Shown one piece after another: positions 31,296-40,066 of a stretch of 64,000 nucleotides of DNA. Each line of letters starts with the position of its first letter. Positions within the stretch are counted from its first letter, which is position 1. The position numbers and the translations under genes are program-made. The stretch spans positions 372,001-436,000 of the forward strand of contig QFWI01000008.1 in NCBI GenBank assembly GCA_003149345.1. Direction: 5' to 3'. The DNA comes from Vampirovibrio chlorellavorus. GTDB taxonomy: Bacteria; Cyanobacteriota; Vampirovibrionia; Vampirovibrionales; Vampirovibrionaceae. A model generated the notes under the pieces. That model worked only from the letters and a program-made list of their open reading frames with translations. It ran no database searches and was not told where the DNA came from.

Positions 31296-32297
31296 TTATG
31301 CGACCTCTGTTACTTTGTATCCTGCAACGCTCATATTGATGGACTGAGCATTTGAACCCCATTTATAGTCAAATTGCTGGGAGGCGTTTAAAACAATTGG
31401 CGCTGACCCGGCTTGAATCCATTCAGCATTTGCCGCTTGGGCTAAGGGCCTACCGTTCGTTGCGCTACTGCCGGTCATCCGTACATACAAAATGCCATTG
31501 CTTGAACTTGATACTTGCGTCAGATAGTCAAGCTGGCCCAATCTGGATATCGGCGGAATGATGCCGCCGCATCCGACGGTTGTAAATGATGTGGCCGTAC
31601 CGGTTGTAACAACGCTGTAAGGCGAAGTGAATTCACTGTCCCGGTACCAGACCCATCCATCACCCGTGCAGAAAAAAGGCAAAATATCCGAACTTGCATT
31701 GTTACGCACGGCCAAGCGCAACTGCCGTTTCTGGTCATAGCCCACAGGCAAGAAGATATTCCCGGCGGCAGCCTCGTTAATCGTGGAGGCAATAACCGAA
31801 GTGGTTCCATCCCCAGACTTGCGGATCATGTAAAAGTAGTACCAGGTATTGGCCGCTTCCGCACCCGAGTCTAAGCCTCCGGCCCCAGAACTCGCCAAAG
31901 AAACCGGAACATCCGAAGCCAATTCCATATCAGCTGCGTTCAGAATGTCCCGGGCTCTCATCCCCGCTTTAAACGTAACGGTAGATGGTGAGGTGTAAAC
32001 TGGCACCGGCCCTCCCAAATACCCTTTGGGAAATGCTGGAACCTGAATGAAAACATCTTTAAGGTCTGCGATCAGACTGGTCAAATTGGCATCAGTAACG
32101 GTTTTACCGGCGTCGGCAAGAACCTGGCCAATGGCCGAAACCATGGTGGAAACCTGATAAAACAACTTGTTGTGTAGCGCGGAGGGCGCTTGCCCAGGCA
32201 CAACCCCGTTTAATCGGTATGAGCTGGAGTTGTAGTCCGTATCGTTGGTCATGTTCAACGCGTTGGGGTTGAACTGCTTGAAATTGCTCGATCCCAT
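31296..32297 (-). CDS. Tail fibre protein
   Basis: 333 aa, ATG with AGGGA upstream. Residues 1-85 form a conserved-looking helical head (FKQFNPNALNMTNDTDYNSS and a long alpha region), as in fibre proteins that dock on a DUF2612 baseplate. The rest is beta-rich with Ser/Thr/Gly, typical of a shaft and tip. Its place after DUF2612 fits a receptor-binding fibre. Confidence 0.75.
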   Translation of the reverse strand: MGSSNFKQFNPNALNMTNDTDYNSSSYRLNGVVPGQAPSALHNKLFYQVSTMVSAIGQVLADAGKTVTDANLTSLIADLKDVFIQVPAFPKGYLGGPVPVYTSPSTVTFKAGMRARDILNAADMELASDVPVSLASSGAGGLDSGAEAANTWYYFYMIRKSGDGTTSVIASTINEAAAGNIFLPVGYDQKRQLRLAVRNNASSDILPFFCTGDGWVWYRDSEFTSPYSVVTTGTATSFTTVGCGGIIPPISRLGQLDYLTQVSSSSNGILYVRMTGSSATNGRPLAQAANAEWIQAGSAPIVLNASQQFDYKWGSNAQSINMSVAGYKVTEVA

Positions 32298-32316
32298 TTT
32301 AAAAAATCCCTATTGG

Positions 32317-32973
32317 CTAACTAAAAGAAACCCATTCGCCAGCGTCATACCCTTTCAGGTATTCAGAATCCTGGTCATAGGCAAACACAGCGGTATCCAG
32401 GAAGGTGTAAGACACACTCACCCCGGCGGGCTTCGGGAAAAAGTAATCGTTCAAGATCAAATCCCTGAGGATGTTATTGAACGGTTCCCAGAACCCCGCA
32501 TCATACCCTTTTAATTCAGTCGTATCGGAGTCATAGGCAAAATAGGTAGCCCCCGGAGTCGAAGCGGGAACCCCGACAACCAGAACATTCATGGTCATGT
32601 CCTGGTTATCCACAATCAGAACCGGATATTCAGGCAGGAAGGTTTGCCAAAAGTCGTAAATCTCGTCCTTGGTGCCCTTCCACTGATTAAGGATAATCCT
32701 GCAAGTCAAAACAAGTCGGTAAAGCTCATCTTCCAGCAAGGCGCTAATGCCGCCCCCTGGTTTGAAATTTACTAACCGGCTTACCCCGAGTATCTCGCCC
32801 AGGATGTCAAGCTGTTTTCCGACCGCTTTGGTAATATCAAACGCATCGGTAAAACTGTTCAAAACCGCCTGAGTATCCAGATAGGGCTGTAAATTGGCCT
32901 CAACCCAAGCCATAAACTTTGGCTGGATGGCATTCGGCATAGGGATTAAATCAAGATATTCCTGTTTGTCCAC
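32317..32973 (-). CDS. DUF2612 baseplate protein
   Basis: 218 aa from a GTG with GAGGCGG upstream, starting one base after the baseplate J stop. The N-terminal helices with KQLDILGEILGVSR and the following ILNQWKGTKDEIYDFWQTF are the DUF2612 pattern (P2 gpI-like position). It likely links the baseplate wedge to the fibre. Confidence 0.85.
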   Translation of the reverse strand: MDKQEYLDLIPMPNAIQPKFMAWVEANLQPYLDTQAVLNSFTDAFDITKAVGKQLDILGEILGVSRLVNFKPGGGISALLEDELYRLVLTCRIILNQWKGTKDEIYDFWQTFLPEYPVLIVDNQDMTMNVLVVGVPASTPGATYFAYDSDTTELKGYDAGFWEPFNNILRDLILNDYFFPKPAGVSVSYTFLDTAVFAYDQDSEYLKGYDAGEWVSFS

Positions 32974-32974
32974 G

Positions 32975-34174
32975 TTATACCGCCTCTATCAGGACAATAC
33001 CCCCAATATCCAAGGTTGCCTTTTTGTTGTATTGCATTACCAAATTAGCCGTTCCCAAAGCATTGGCCGCCAAGGCCAGCTGAACGTTATCCAGGGAAAA
33101 TACTGGATAATCCGACTTATCAGCCGACAGAACCGCTTGCCATAGCTCAGACCGAATGACATTTTGGCCAGCTTTGAGATTGCCAACATAAGCCAAAAGC
33201 GCTTGCTTGATAGCCGTGCCCACCTCGGACGAGTAGCCTGTCATAGGGGTAATGTCGATCTGAACTTTGATGGCCGTGTTAATGGGACGGCTGAACCGGA
33301 TAACCGAAGGAACGCCAAATCGATCATAAACCGTTACTGAGGTTAAGCCGTTTGTGAAACATCCTGGTGTTTTCCGGCTGGCAATGGTACTGGCGATTTC
33401 AGAGTCAGAGCCCCCGTCAACCACCATCGTGATCGACTTGGCCGGGTAACCATCGGGATTGGTCACGCCTTTTATGACCGTGACCGGAGAACTACTGTCG
33501 TTTTCATAAAGCTGTGCGCTCACCACGTTTGACAGGTTCAGAACCGCGCCGAGGATGCCAGTGGTTAAGGCTTGGCTCGGATTGGCTACCGTTACTTTCT
33601 GCCGGGCCCTTAACTCGCTGTCGGTTTCAATCTCCCGTCCAGGTGATGCGGCGTTGGCATTGGTAACGGAAGTCCATCCCTGGGTTGGGGTCATGATGAT
33701 ATTGACCTGACCCGCCAGCGCTGTTATAGGCCCGGGGTTTCTGCAAGTAGCGGTCACATTTGCGGTTCCGCCTGCGTCCAGTGTTACGGCCGGGGGCAAG
33801 TCCCACAGATTGCTGTTGCTATCGGCCACAATGCCGTTCTGGATTACGGTAAACGGCGTTCCGGTTAGAGTAAGCGTAACCAATGAAAAGGTTTTGCCCT
33901 TCTTTTTGATCCCATTGATTGCCACAATGGATTCCAGCGCATTCTGAACAGCGGTAACCGGGCTCCTGTTGTTGTAAACATACTGGGCGGTTAACATCGT
34001 GTCATAGGCTGCCCGGGCATTTTCAACGATCAATTGATAGTCCTGAGAATCTGGCCCAAGGTAAATGTCCGATCCGAAAATCCGCTTGGCATCGGCTACC
34101 AACTTATCCTCAATATCCTGGTAAGTTGGAATGTGCAGGCCGGTAGCATCAATGAACGGCGCAAAATAAGGCAT
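32975..34174 (-). CDS. Baseplate J-like wedge protein
   Basis: 399 aa, normal for the family. The opening (IDATGLHIPTYQDIEDKLVA), the central DSELRARQKV motif and the SVTVYDRFGVPSVIRF strands are typical of baseplate J/gp47-like proteins. It forms the wedge with the gp25-like protein upstream and DUF2612 downstream. Confidence 0.92.
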   Translation of the reverse strand: MPYFAPFIDATGLHIPTYQDIEDKLVADAKRIFGSDIYLGPDSQDYQLIVENARAAYDTMLTAQYVYNNRSPVTAVQNALESIVAINGIKKKGKTFSLVTLTLTGTPFTVIQNGIVADSNSNLWDLPPAVTLDAGGTANVTATCRNPGPITALAGQVNIIMTPTQGWTSVTNANAASPGREIETDSELRARQKVTVANPSQALTTGILGAVLNLSNVVSAQLYENDSSSPVTVIKGVTNPDGYPAKSITMVVDGGSDSEIASTIASRKTPGCFTNGLTSVTVYDRFGVPSVIRFSRPINTAIKVQIDITPMTGYSSEVGTAIKQALLAYVGNLKAGQNVIRSELWQAVLSADKSDYPVFSLDNVQLALAANALGTANLVMQYNKKATLDIGGIVLIEAV

Positions 34175-34201
34175 TATTGAAATCTCCCTGAAAACAGGTT
34201 T

Positions 34202-34573
34202 TTAAGTCCCAAGCGTTCCCACAAAGGGGATGGTTTCGCTGTAAATGGTCTGTACCAATCCGGTATAGGTATAAGCCCGTGTGGTTCGGTTGTAGTCGCT
34301 GGAATAGGCCACTACTTCCGAAACCCCTTGCGTTTCCCTGACGATCTGTAAAACGGTTGCGTCAATGGCTGCAAGGTTGCTTTGGCTTCCGGGGGTGCCT
34401 GCTATTTCCTGCATCAACGGCAAGCCTGCTTCCATGTCCCGCCAAAACGATTCTTTCAAGAGGTTTAAGCGGGTTTGAATGGCTTGGGCTACGGCCTGTA
34501 TTCCTGTATAGAAATCCTGCCCGCTGGAACCAAACGTGTAATCGCCGGTGGGGCTTAATTTTCGGTATCTCAT
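34202..34573 (-). CDS. Baseplate wedge protein (gp25/gpW-like)
   Basis: 123 aa. Its ATG overlaps the stop of the spike gene (ATGA). It has helices with AVAQAIQTRLNLLKESFWRD and the turn DMEAGLPL, typical of small wedge proteins that work with baseplate J. Lysozyme-like gp25 residues are not evident. Confidence 0.8.
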   Translation of the reverse strand: MRYRKLSPTGDYTFGSSGQDFYTGIQAVAQAIQTRLNLLKESFWRDMEAGLPLMQEIAGTPGSQSNLAAIDATVLQIVRETQGVSEVVAYSSDYNRTTRAYTYTGLVQTIYSETIPFVGTLGT

Positions 34574-35331
34574 GGAATGACGGGTCCTGTGGTTCCACTT
34601 ACCGGGTCAGCATGTTTATGATTCAGGTACTCAAACCCATTAATAATCAGCTTTCCAGTAATAGAAACGCCGTTTTCATCAATAACAATGCCGTTTGTGT
34701 ATGGGGTGGGAATACCTGACTGTAACTTGTAACCGGATGCTACAAGAGTCATGGTTGATGTTTTCAGGGCTTGATAAGGTGGGGCCAACTTTGTCTGTCT
34801 TACTCTGACTTTTACGGCTCCATCCTTTGATCTTAATTCGGTTGAATCGGTTGAGATGTCAGGTATTACATTTGGCTGGCTGTTAATCCCGGGAATGGCC
34901 ACGGCATCAGACAGATCGTGCCGCCGTTTATCGTTCCAGTTCTGGATGCCTCCGCTGGTAAACCAGGAGTCAATATTCAGGTCATTGAACTGTAATTGCA
35001 CTTCATCCCCTGGCTGTAAGGGCATGGTCAAGACATAATCCCCTCCCTGGGGAAACTGAACCGGAACGTCCAGAATCTGGGGGAGTGTAACCCATTTGAC
35101 GTTGCCATTGGCCCGGTCAATGATCTTTTCCCGAATCAACGGCTGAGCCACAATAGTTTGTTTAGAGGCGTTAAAACTGACCACACGGGCCGGAATGGCC
35201 ACCCGGATTTTGGCCGATAAATGATCCATCATGCGCCGGTCCGCTTCCTCTGGAGAAGGGGCCCGCTCGGCAATATTCTGGATCGGCCTGATATTCTCGC
35301 TTTTTGAAATTTGGCCAAAAATCGTGGTCAT
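34570..35331 (-). CDS. Baseplate spike protein (Gp138 N-terminal, gpV-like)
   Basis: 253 aa. Residues 35-150 form the Gp138-type OB-like domain (ARVVSFNASKQTIVAQPLI, later PLQPGDEVQLQFNDLNIDSW). The C-terminal part has beta-helix style strands ending in NGFEYLNHKHADPVSG; histidines there may bind the tip metal ion. It would be the membrane-piercing spike. Confidence 0.85.
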   Translation of the reverse strand: MTTIFGQISKSENIRPIQNIAERAPSPEEADRRMMDHLSAKIRVAIPARVVSFNASKQTIVAQPLIREKIIDRANGNVKWVTLPQILDVPVQFPQGGDYVLTMPLQPGDEVQLQFNDLNIDSWFTSGGIQNWNDKRRHDLSDAVAIPGINSQPNVIPDISTDSTELRSKDGAVKVRVRQTKLAPPYQALKTSTMTLVASGYKLQSGIPTPYTNGIVIDENGVSITGKLIINGFEYLNHKHADPVSGTTGPVIP

Positions 35332-35332
35332 A

Positions 35333-36244
35333 TCAATATCCCGTCTGTAGCGGATTCGTCAGCATTTGGGGGAGTGCGCCGGTCTGTCCGTACGCTGTCA
35401 GGTCAAAATACCAATCGTTCCCCCGGGTGTCCCCTGTGGCCACCAGTTCAATGATCCGGTATAGCCCGTCCACGTCCAGTAAGGTTTGGAGGGTTCCTAA
35501 CTCAATTTGAGCCTGGATAATGTCCCGGTTGTTCAGGCGGATCCAAGAGCCCAGTTTTAACACTGGGTTGATGAGCGCCCGAACTGCAACTCCTTGATCC
35601 AGCTGGTGGGGAAAGCCAATCATGCCGGTTTGAGCGTTTAACGTGGGGGCGTTTGCTGGTGGGGAAATTTTTATAGGCTCAACATATCCGATTCCACCAT
35701 CAAAATAAAAAGTGTAATCGTTGTTTTTAGTGATATTCCTGATTTCATCAGCAGTTTGCCCAAATACCACTTTGCCGCGCTGGGTTTTCTGGTCACTTAA
35801 GCCGGGGTAAACCCGCACATCAAACGGGATGGATGAACTCCTGGCAATCTGTTTAATGATGGTTTCAGCGGTCTGTCCTGCGGCTAGTACAAGGTTGCAG
35901 AAACCAAGGCCCAACACCTCATCCCCGTCAAAACAGACCAGTTTCAGGAAGTAGGTTACCGCGTCCTCTTTACCCCGGATGGTTTGCCGGATAGCCCCCT
36001 TAAACAAAACGCCATAAGGGCCGTTTTTATAACCGGCTTCCAGGATGACTGATTTGGCGTTTTTCAGAATGTCTGTTTCCGTGTCCGGGTTCAGGTTGTA
36101 CAGTACAATTTCACCGAATTGACAGACTTGGAGAAGGTTTTTCTCAATTCTGAAAGTCACCCTGAGATCGGATGAAACGACAATCTGAGAGCCTCGCCAC
36201 GTTTCAATGGTTAGGCGATAACTGCGATCGTATGGAATGCTCAT
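35333..36244 (-). CDS. Baseplate hub protein (gpD / gp27-like)
   Basis: 303 aa. The start overlaps the upstream stop (TAATG). It is beta-rich with central AETIIKQIARSSSIPF and later TADEIRNITKNNDYTFYFDG, the pattern of phage late-control/hub proteins. It joins the tail tube to the spike. Confidence 0.82.
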   Translation of the reverse strand: MSIPYDRSYRLTIETWRGSQIVVSSDLRVTFRIEKNLLQVCQFGEIVLYNLNPDTETDILKNAKSVILEAGYKNGPYGVLFKGAIRQTIRGKEDAVTYFLKLVCFDGDEVLGLGFCNLVLAAGQTAETIIKQIARSSSIPFDVRVYPGLSDQKTQRGKVVFGQTADEIRNITKNNDYTFYFDGGIGYVEPIKISPPANAPTLNAQTGMIGFPHQLDQGVAVRALINPVLKLGSWIRLNNRDIIQAQIELGTLQTLLDVDGLYRIIELVATGDTRGNDWYFDLTAYGQTGALPQMLTNPLQTGY

Positions 36245-36573
36245 TAAGGCCCCCAGAGGAGTACAAAATTACTATCCCAATCACCAAGCCCAGGCGATTC
36301 CTTGGCCGAATCGGTTATAGGAACCACGAAGGCTTTCCCAATATCCAGATATTCCCATTGTTCTAAAAGGTTTTGGCCGGGATCAACGGTACAAAGCAGG
36401 GGAAGCCCCTGAATGAGCTCAACGTTGTTAAGGGCATCGAAAAGATTCGCTTGCCAATACCCGGCCATTTCGTTCCAGTAGACATAAAAATCAAGCGTTA
36501 TATTCCGGTTTTCCAAAGGGATGGTTATTTGAAACGACTGGTTAGGGTCGTTACTGACAGGAATTTGAATCAT
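36244..36573 (-). CDS. Baseplate plug protein (DUF6983, Pam3 gp18-like)
   Basis: 109 aa with the small beta-barrel pattern PLENRNITLDFYVYWNEMAG, then YWQANLFDALN and LIQGLPLLCTVDP. In Pam3-like phages this protein plugs the baseplate. Located between the Dit-like protein and the hub, as expected. Confidence 0.75.
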   Translation of the reverse strand: MIQIPVSNDPNQSFQITIPLENRNITLDFYVYWNEMAGYWQANLFDALNNVELIQGLPLLCTVDPGQNLLEQWEYLDIGKAFVVPITDSAKESPGLGDWDSNFVLLWGP

Positions 36574-36587
36574 ACTCGCTCACCATG

Positions 36588-37205
36588 CTAACGCCTGATC
36601 AGGCTGTTAAACGCATTAACACCCAGGGTAATTGCTGCTTTGGCGGCCCCGCCCAAATACCCAATAGTAGCTTCTGCAATCTGTCGGTTTATAGTTGAGC
36701 CTTGTTGGTTCCCCCGGCTGGTCTGGTTAACCGTTTGGGGTGCCGTGGTAATTCGGGTTTGATCCGTATTGGCCACAATGACCTGTTGCAAAACCACCGT
36801 TAATCGGCTTGCATTAACCGTCTGCCAATCATCAGTAGCGTTAATGCTCTGAATCAGGATGTTTCGGTAAGTGCCATATTTACAGGTCAAGGTCAGGAAT
36901 TGACGGCTTTGCTGCATCGCCACGATGGCATTGTAGGCGTTGACGCTTCTGGATGCCGTGCCACCTACCGATGGAGTGGTTGCCGTGTCGGTCATACCCA
37001 GGGTGAACGAAAACCGCCAGGGATTGCTGAAGCTATGGTCCGTAATGGGTGCCCCGGTTTCAACGGGATGCTGGGTGATAGTCAGTTCAGTATTATGGTT
37101 TAACTGCAACCAACTATCAAAAGTCATCCCGTTGATGTTCCAGGTGCCGGGCGCGGCGGGAGTCGCTGGCCCTTGAGCGTTAATGCCTGTTGAAATAATT
37201 CCCAT
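36588..37205 (-). CDS. Dit-like baseplate/tube initiator protein
   Basis: 205 aa. The start overlaps the tape-measure stop (TAATG). Beta-rich first half, then a helical Gln/Ala-rich end. Position after the tape measure fits the Dit-like N-terminal domain proteins of simple myoviruses. Family match is moderate. Confidence 0.68.
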   Translation of the reverse strand: MGIISTGINAQGPATPAAPGTWNINGMTFDSWLQLNHNTELTITQHPVETGAPITDHSFSNPWRFSFTLGMTDTATTPSVGGTASRSVNAYNAIVAMQQSRQFLTLTCKYGTYRNILIQSINATDDWQTVNASRLTVVLQQVIVANTDQTRITTAPQTVNQTSRGNQQGSTINRQIAEATIGYLGGAAKAAITLGVNAFNSLIRR

Positions 37206-38941
37206 TATGCAAACGCTCCCCCGTTGGCCCGCATATTCCGATAGGCTAAACCTTTTACCTTATCAGCCACCGCCTCAGCGATTTCCTGAGCGTTTTTCCC
37301 GGCCCCGTGAATATGAATGGATACTTCCAGCGGCTTCACCCCAACATGGAGGTGTTCGCCCTTCATGAAGCGGGTATCATGGGTTAACCGTGGGTCTTTA
37401 TCCAAACCCCTGTTTTTAAGCTCGCTCATCAAAGCGGCGTGTGTCCGGGGCAGGAACTCCAGATTAAGATTGCTTGTTGACTTTTCTTTCAAAGCGGCAG
37501 CAATTAAATCAGCGATTTCTTTGACTGTTTTCCCTCGTGTTCCAATATCCAAGGCCAATCCAGAGTAATGTTTACTCCCAGGGGAGTGGCCTCCATGTGC
37601 CCAGCCTGAGGTAACGCTAAAATCACTGGTCAGATTTGGACTGATTGAAGCCATCCAGCCGTTAATGGCTTTGGATGCAGCGTCACGGGTGGCCCATTTG
37701 AACCGGCCTGTTCCTTTTGGTTTTTCCGTGGAAGTGGTGCCGATGGTTGCCGCTTCAGCCGATGGCCCCATGACCATTTCTGAAATCGCGTTACCAATAG
37801 CGCTCATCCCTTCACCAAAAGCCTTGCCGGGATCTTTAAACAATGCAAGAAACCGTTTCAGGTGCCCACCGATAAAGTTCCAAGCCTGATACAGGATGTC
37901 ATAAATCCGCTGGACGTAAGAAGCCAGAGTTTTGACGGCGTTCTGACCATCCTTGTAGGCGTCCCCTTGAGAAGGAATGAGGCCTTGTAGACCATTCAAC
38001 CCTTTAACCATGTTGTCATGTTTGAGCTTGCCCAGGCTGGCCAAAACCCCGTTAATGGCATCCAGAATATTGTTGATTAAATCTAGGAAGCCGCCCAAGG
38101 CATTGAAGTTATCGCTGAACAGGGCAGAGTCAAACCCTGATATCAGGTAAATAACCCGCCCTATCATCTCGCCCAGCTTGGCGAAAATGCCCATTACCGA
38201 TGCGAGGTTATGGGAAATGTTCTTGATCTGGACGCTCAATATCTGGGTAATGTCGGAAAGCATCCCCCGGAAGGCATCAAGCGGCCCAGCCATAACCGCG
38301 CCCAGTTCACCGGCAAAGGACTGGAGGAAGTAGTTCCAGACCAGATTGAGCTTTTGAAATTCAAACTCAACCGCCCGGATATTCCGCATGCCCTCCTGGG
38401 CCTTGCCGTCCAACCCAAAACCGGCGCTCATCTTCCGTAATTCCAGAAACTGAGCCCGTAATTCCGGGTTCATGGCAATGTCTTTCAGTTCATCCAGGCT
38501 GCCAATACCCATGGTGTCCATGACCGCTTTTAACGAACGGGCATTCTCCACCGTGGTAAACATCCGCCGGGCGAAAATCTGTACCACGGTATCAGCCTTG
38601 GCCATATTCGCCATAAATTTGTAAGTAGCAGCGGTGATGGCCGTCCCGATAACCACAATGGCCGTTAGGATGGCGCCAGTTGCAACGGCTACCAACCCTT
38701 TTACCGTGTACAGGAAAGTGGTTATCTTCGTTCCTGCTTTGGAGACAAAATCATCAATTCCCTTTTTGATCTTGGCAACCACCGGATTTTCAGAAATGGC
38801 CTTCAGCGCGTTATTGAACGTTTGGGCAAAGTGGTTAACCTTCTTTTCAACGCCTTCCAGGGCTTTGCTGGCTTCCTGAAAGCTTTTCTGGTCTACCTGA
38901 AAGCCCAGGCTTGCCAAATACTCCTGAATGACGTTGATCAT
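37205..38941 (-). CDS. Tape measure protein with a C-terminal M15-like peptidase domain
   Basis: 578 aa, ATG with GGAG 8 bases upstream. Residues 1-130 start with a coiled coil and a hydrophobic segment (GLVAVATGAILTAIVVIGTA at about 86). The middle is helical and contains a second hydrophobic region. Residues about 410-540 carry an M15-type zinc motif: SKHYSGLALD (S456, H458, G461, A463, D465), then EHLHVG with H530 and H532. The last 40 residues are helical. The protein sets tail length and is ejected first, so the peptidase could open the wall during DNA entry. The tail length estimate from 578 residues suggests a short tail. Confidence 0.9.
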   Translation of the reverse strand: MINVIQEYLASLGFQVDQKSFQEASKALEGVEKKVNHFAQTFNNALKAISENPVVAKIKKGIDDFVSKAGTKITTFLYTVKGLVAVATGAILTAIVVIGTAITAATYKFMANMAKADTVVQIFARRMFTTVENARSLKAVMDTMGIGSLDELKDIAMNPELRAQFLELRKMSAGFGLDGKAQEGMRNIRAVEFEFQKLNLVWNYFLQSFAGELGAVMAGPLDAFRGMLSDITQILSVQIKNISHNLASVMGIFAKLGEMIGRVIYLISGFDSALFSDNFNALGGFLDLINNILDAINGVLASLGKLKHDNMVKGLNGLQGLIPSQGDAYKDGQNAVKTLASYVQRIYDILYQAWNFIGGHLKRFLALFKDPGKAFGEGMSAIGNAISEMVMGPSAEAATIGTTSTEKPKGTGRFKWATRDAASKAINGWMASISPNLTSDFSVTSGWAHGGHSPGSKHYSGLALDIGTRGKTVKEIADLIAAALKEKSTSNLNLEFLPRTHAALMSELKNRGLDKDPRLTHDTRFMKGEHLHVGVKPLEVSIHIHGAGKNAQEIAEAVADKVKGLAYRNMRANGGAFA

Positions 38942-38946
38942 CAGCT

Positions 38947-39554
38947 TTACTCCATTTTGAAACCGGCCATTGCCGCTTGAATCTGAAATTGCCGTTTCTC
39001 CTCATCCAAAATGACAGGGAGAATGTCGAAAAAATCAGAGATCGTATAAGTTCCGTCCCAAAGCTCTTTTTGCTGCCAGCGCCCTTTCGCTACGGGGAGG
39101 TATAGGAGGCTTCGGAACCATTCTGGCTCAAGGCTGAGGATAGCCCAGGAATTGCCCCCGCCAGCGTTGCCAGGAGGGCCGGATCGAAAAAATCACGCAT
39201 ACTGAATTCAAAGGCCATGATGGTCAAAGCCAGAATAGAAGGGGCAGGAACATCGGGAACCGTGTAGAACCCTTCAGAATTCAATAAGGGATGAACGCCC
39301 GAATCCATAATAACGTAGACGCTGGACAAGGCATCCCGTTGTAACATAGCGTGGTCTTTCCGCTCCATCTGGACGAAAGAAGCAATCAGCGCGGCCACGT
39401 TCTCCATTGAAAACTTGCCCTGACCAATTACCCCTGATAAGAGATTGCCAAACAACCGCATGGCCCAGAAACAGGCTACTTCAGGCGTAAATTTTCGGAT
39501 TCGGAATTTCAACGCTCCCAGCGAAACGTCTTTTTCCTGTTGGTTGTGAGTCAT
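38947..39554 (-). CDS. Tail assembly chaperone fusion by -1 frameshift (202 aa)
   Basis: The longer product of the tail chaperone. Frame 0 (39554 down to 39186) gives 123 residues. At the heptamer T TTT TTC (39192-39186) a -1 slip re-reads base 39186 and continues in a second frame to TAA at 38947-38949, adding 79 residues. The second frame has no start. It begins with a glycine-rich linker (RSGPPGNAGGGNSW) and then reads a good protein (WQQKELWDGTYTISDFFDIL). Its stop is 5 bases before the tape-measure ATG. The arrangement equals lambda G/GT. Slip efficiency is unknown. Confidence 0.85.
39090..39554 (-). CDS. Tail assembly chaperone, short form
   Basis: 154 aa, ATG with AGGAG upstream. Mostly helical, as in XkdN/gpG-type chaperones that coat the tape measure before tube assembly. 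It shares its first 123 residues with the frameshift product and then ends in a Ser-rich tail. It sits between tube and tape-measure genes, the standard place. Confidence 0.85.
   Translation of the reverse strand: MTHNQQEKDVSLGALKFRIRKFTPEVACFWAMRLFGNLLSGVIGQGKFSMENVAALIASFVQMERKDHAMLQRDALSSVYVIMDSGVHPLLNSEGFYTVPDVPAPSILALTIMAFEFSMRDFFDPALLATLAGAIPGLSSALSQNGSEASYTSP
39186..39192 (-). other. Slippery heptamer T TTT TTC
   Basis: On the minus strand, in frame, GA[T TTT TTC]: codons Asp121, Phe122, Phe123 of the chaperone. It has the canonical X XXY YYZ form. A stop in the -1 frame lies just upstream (TGA overlapping the Asp codon), so slip must occur here or later. No clear downstream stem was identified. 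Confidence 0.8.
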
Positions 39555-39580
39555 GATTTAAGCTCCTGTAAAATCAGGTA

Positions 39581-40057
39581 TTAAACGATATTCGCCTGGG
39601 TACTGAGGTTAGCCAGCGCGGAACCAAAGCCTTGACCATCCGCAAACAGGAAATTCCAGGTCACCATCTGGCTGTTGGCCTCGTATGCCCGGTTGGGCCG
39701 TTTCTCCAAGGAACATCCGGTTAAGGCATGGGTATCGGCCAGGTTTAACAGAGAACTGATATCAATTCGGGTTTGGGCCCAAAGTGCGGTCGCTCCCAGA
39801 TTTAAATAGTTGAACAAGCCAATCAGATACTCATTAAGCGGGGAAGTTTGCTGGATGGTAATGGAACACATCCCGTTATTGGCCTTGATTTTATCAGTGG
39901 TTACTGAACCATCAGCCGCCCGGTTTTGTGCCGAGTTGGCATCCGCATAATTGATTTCAATCTTGCCGATACCCTGCCCGTTTACCGTATAAGCGGCATA
40001 ACCCGGGGGCTTGATAACCATTTTTACATCGTTAAAAGAATAGGTTGTATTTGCCAT
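39581..40057 (-). CDS. Tail tube protein (DUF3277)
   Basis: 158 aa. Beta-rich, with IKPPGYAAYTVNGQGIGKIE and NKAADGSVTTDK-type turns, and the late WNFLFADGQGF. DUF3277 proteins are the tail tubes of simple contractile phages. It follows the sheath gene and precedes the chaperone. Confidence 0.87.
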   Translation of the reverse strand: MANTTYSFNDVKMVIKPPGYAAYTVNGQGIGKIEINYADANSAQNRAADGSVTTDKIKANNGMCSITIQQTSPLNEYLIGLFNYLNLGATALWAQTRIDISSLLNLADTHALTGCSLEKRPNRAYEANSQMVTWNFLFADGQGFGSALANLSTQANIV

Positions 40058-40066
40058 GGCTCCCCC

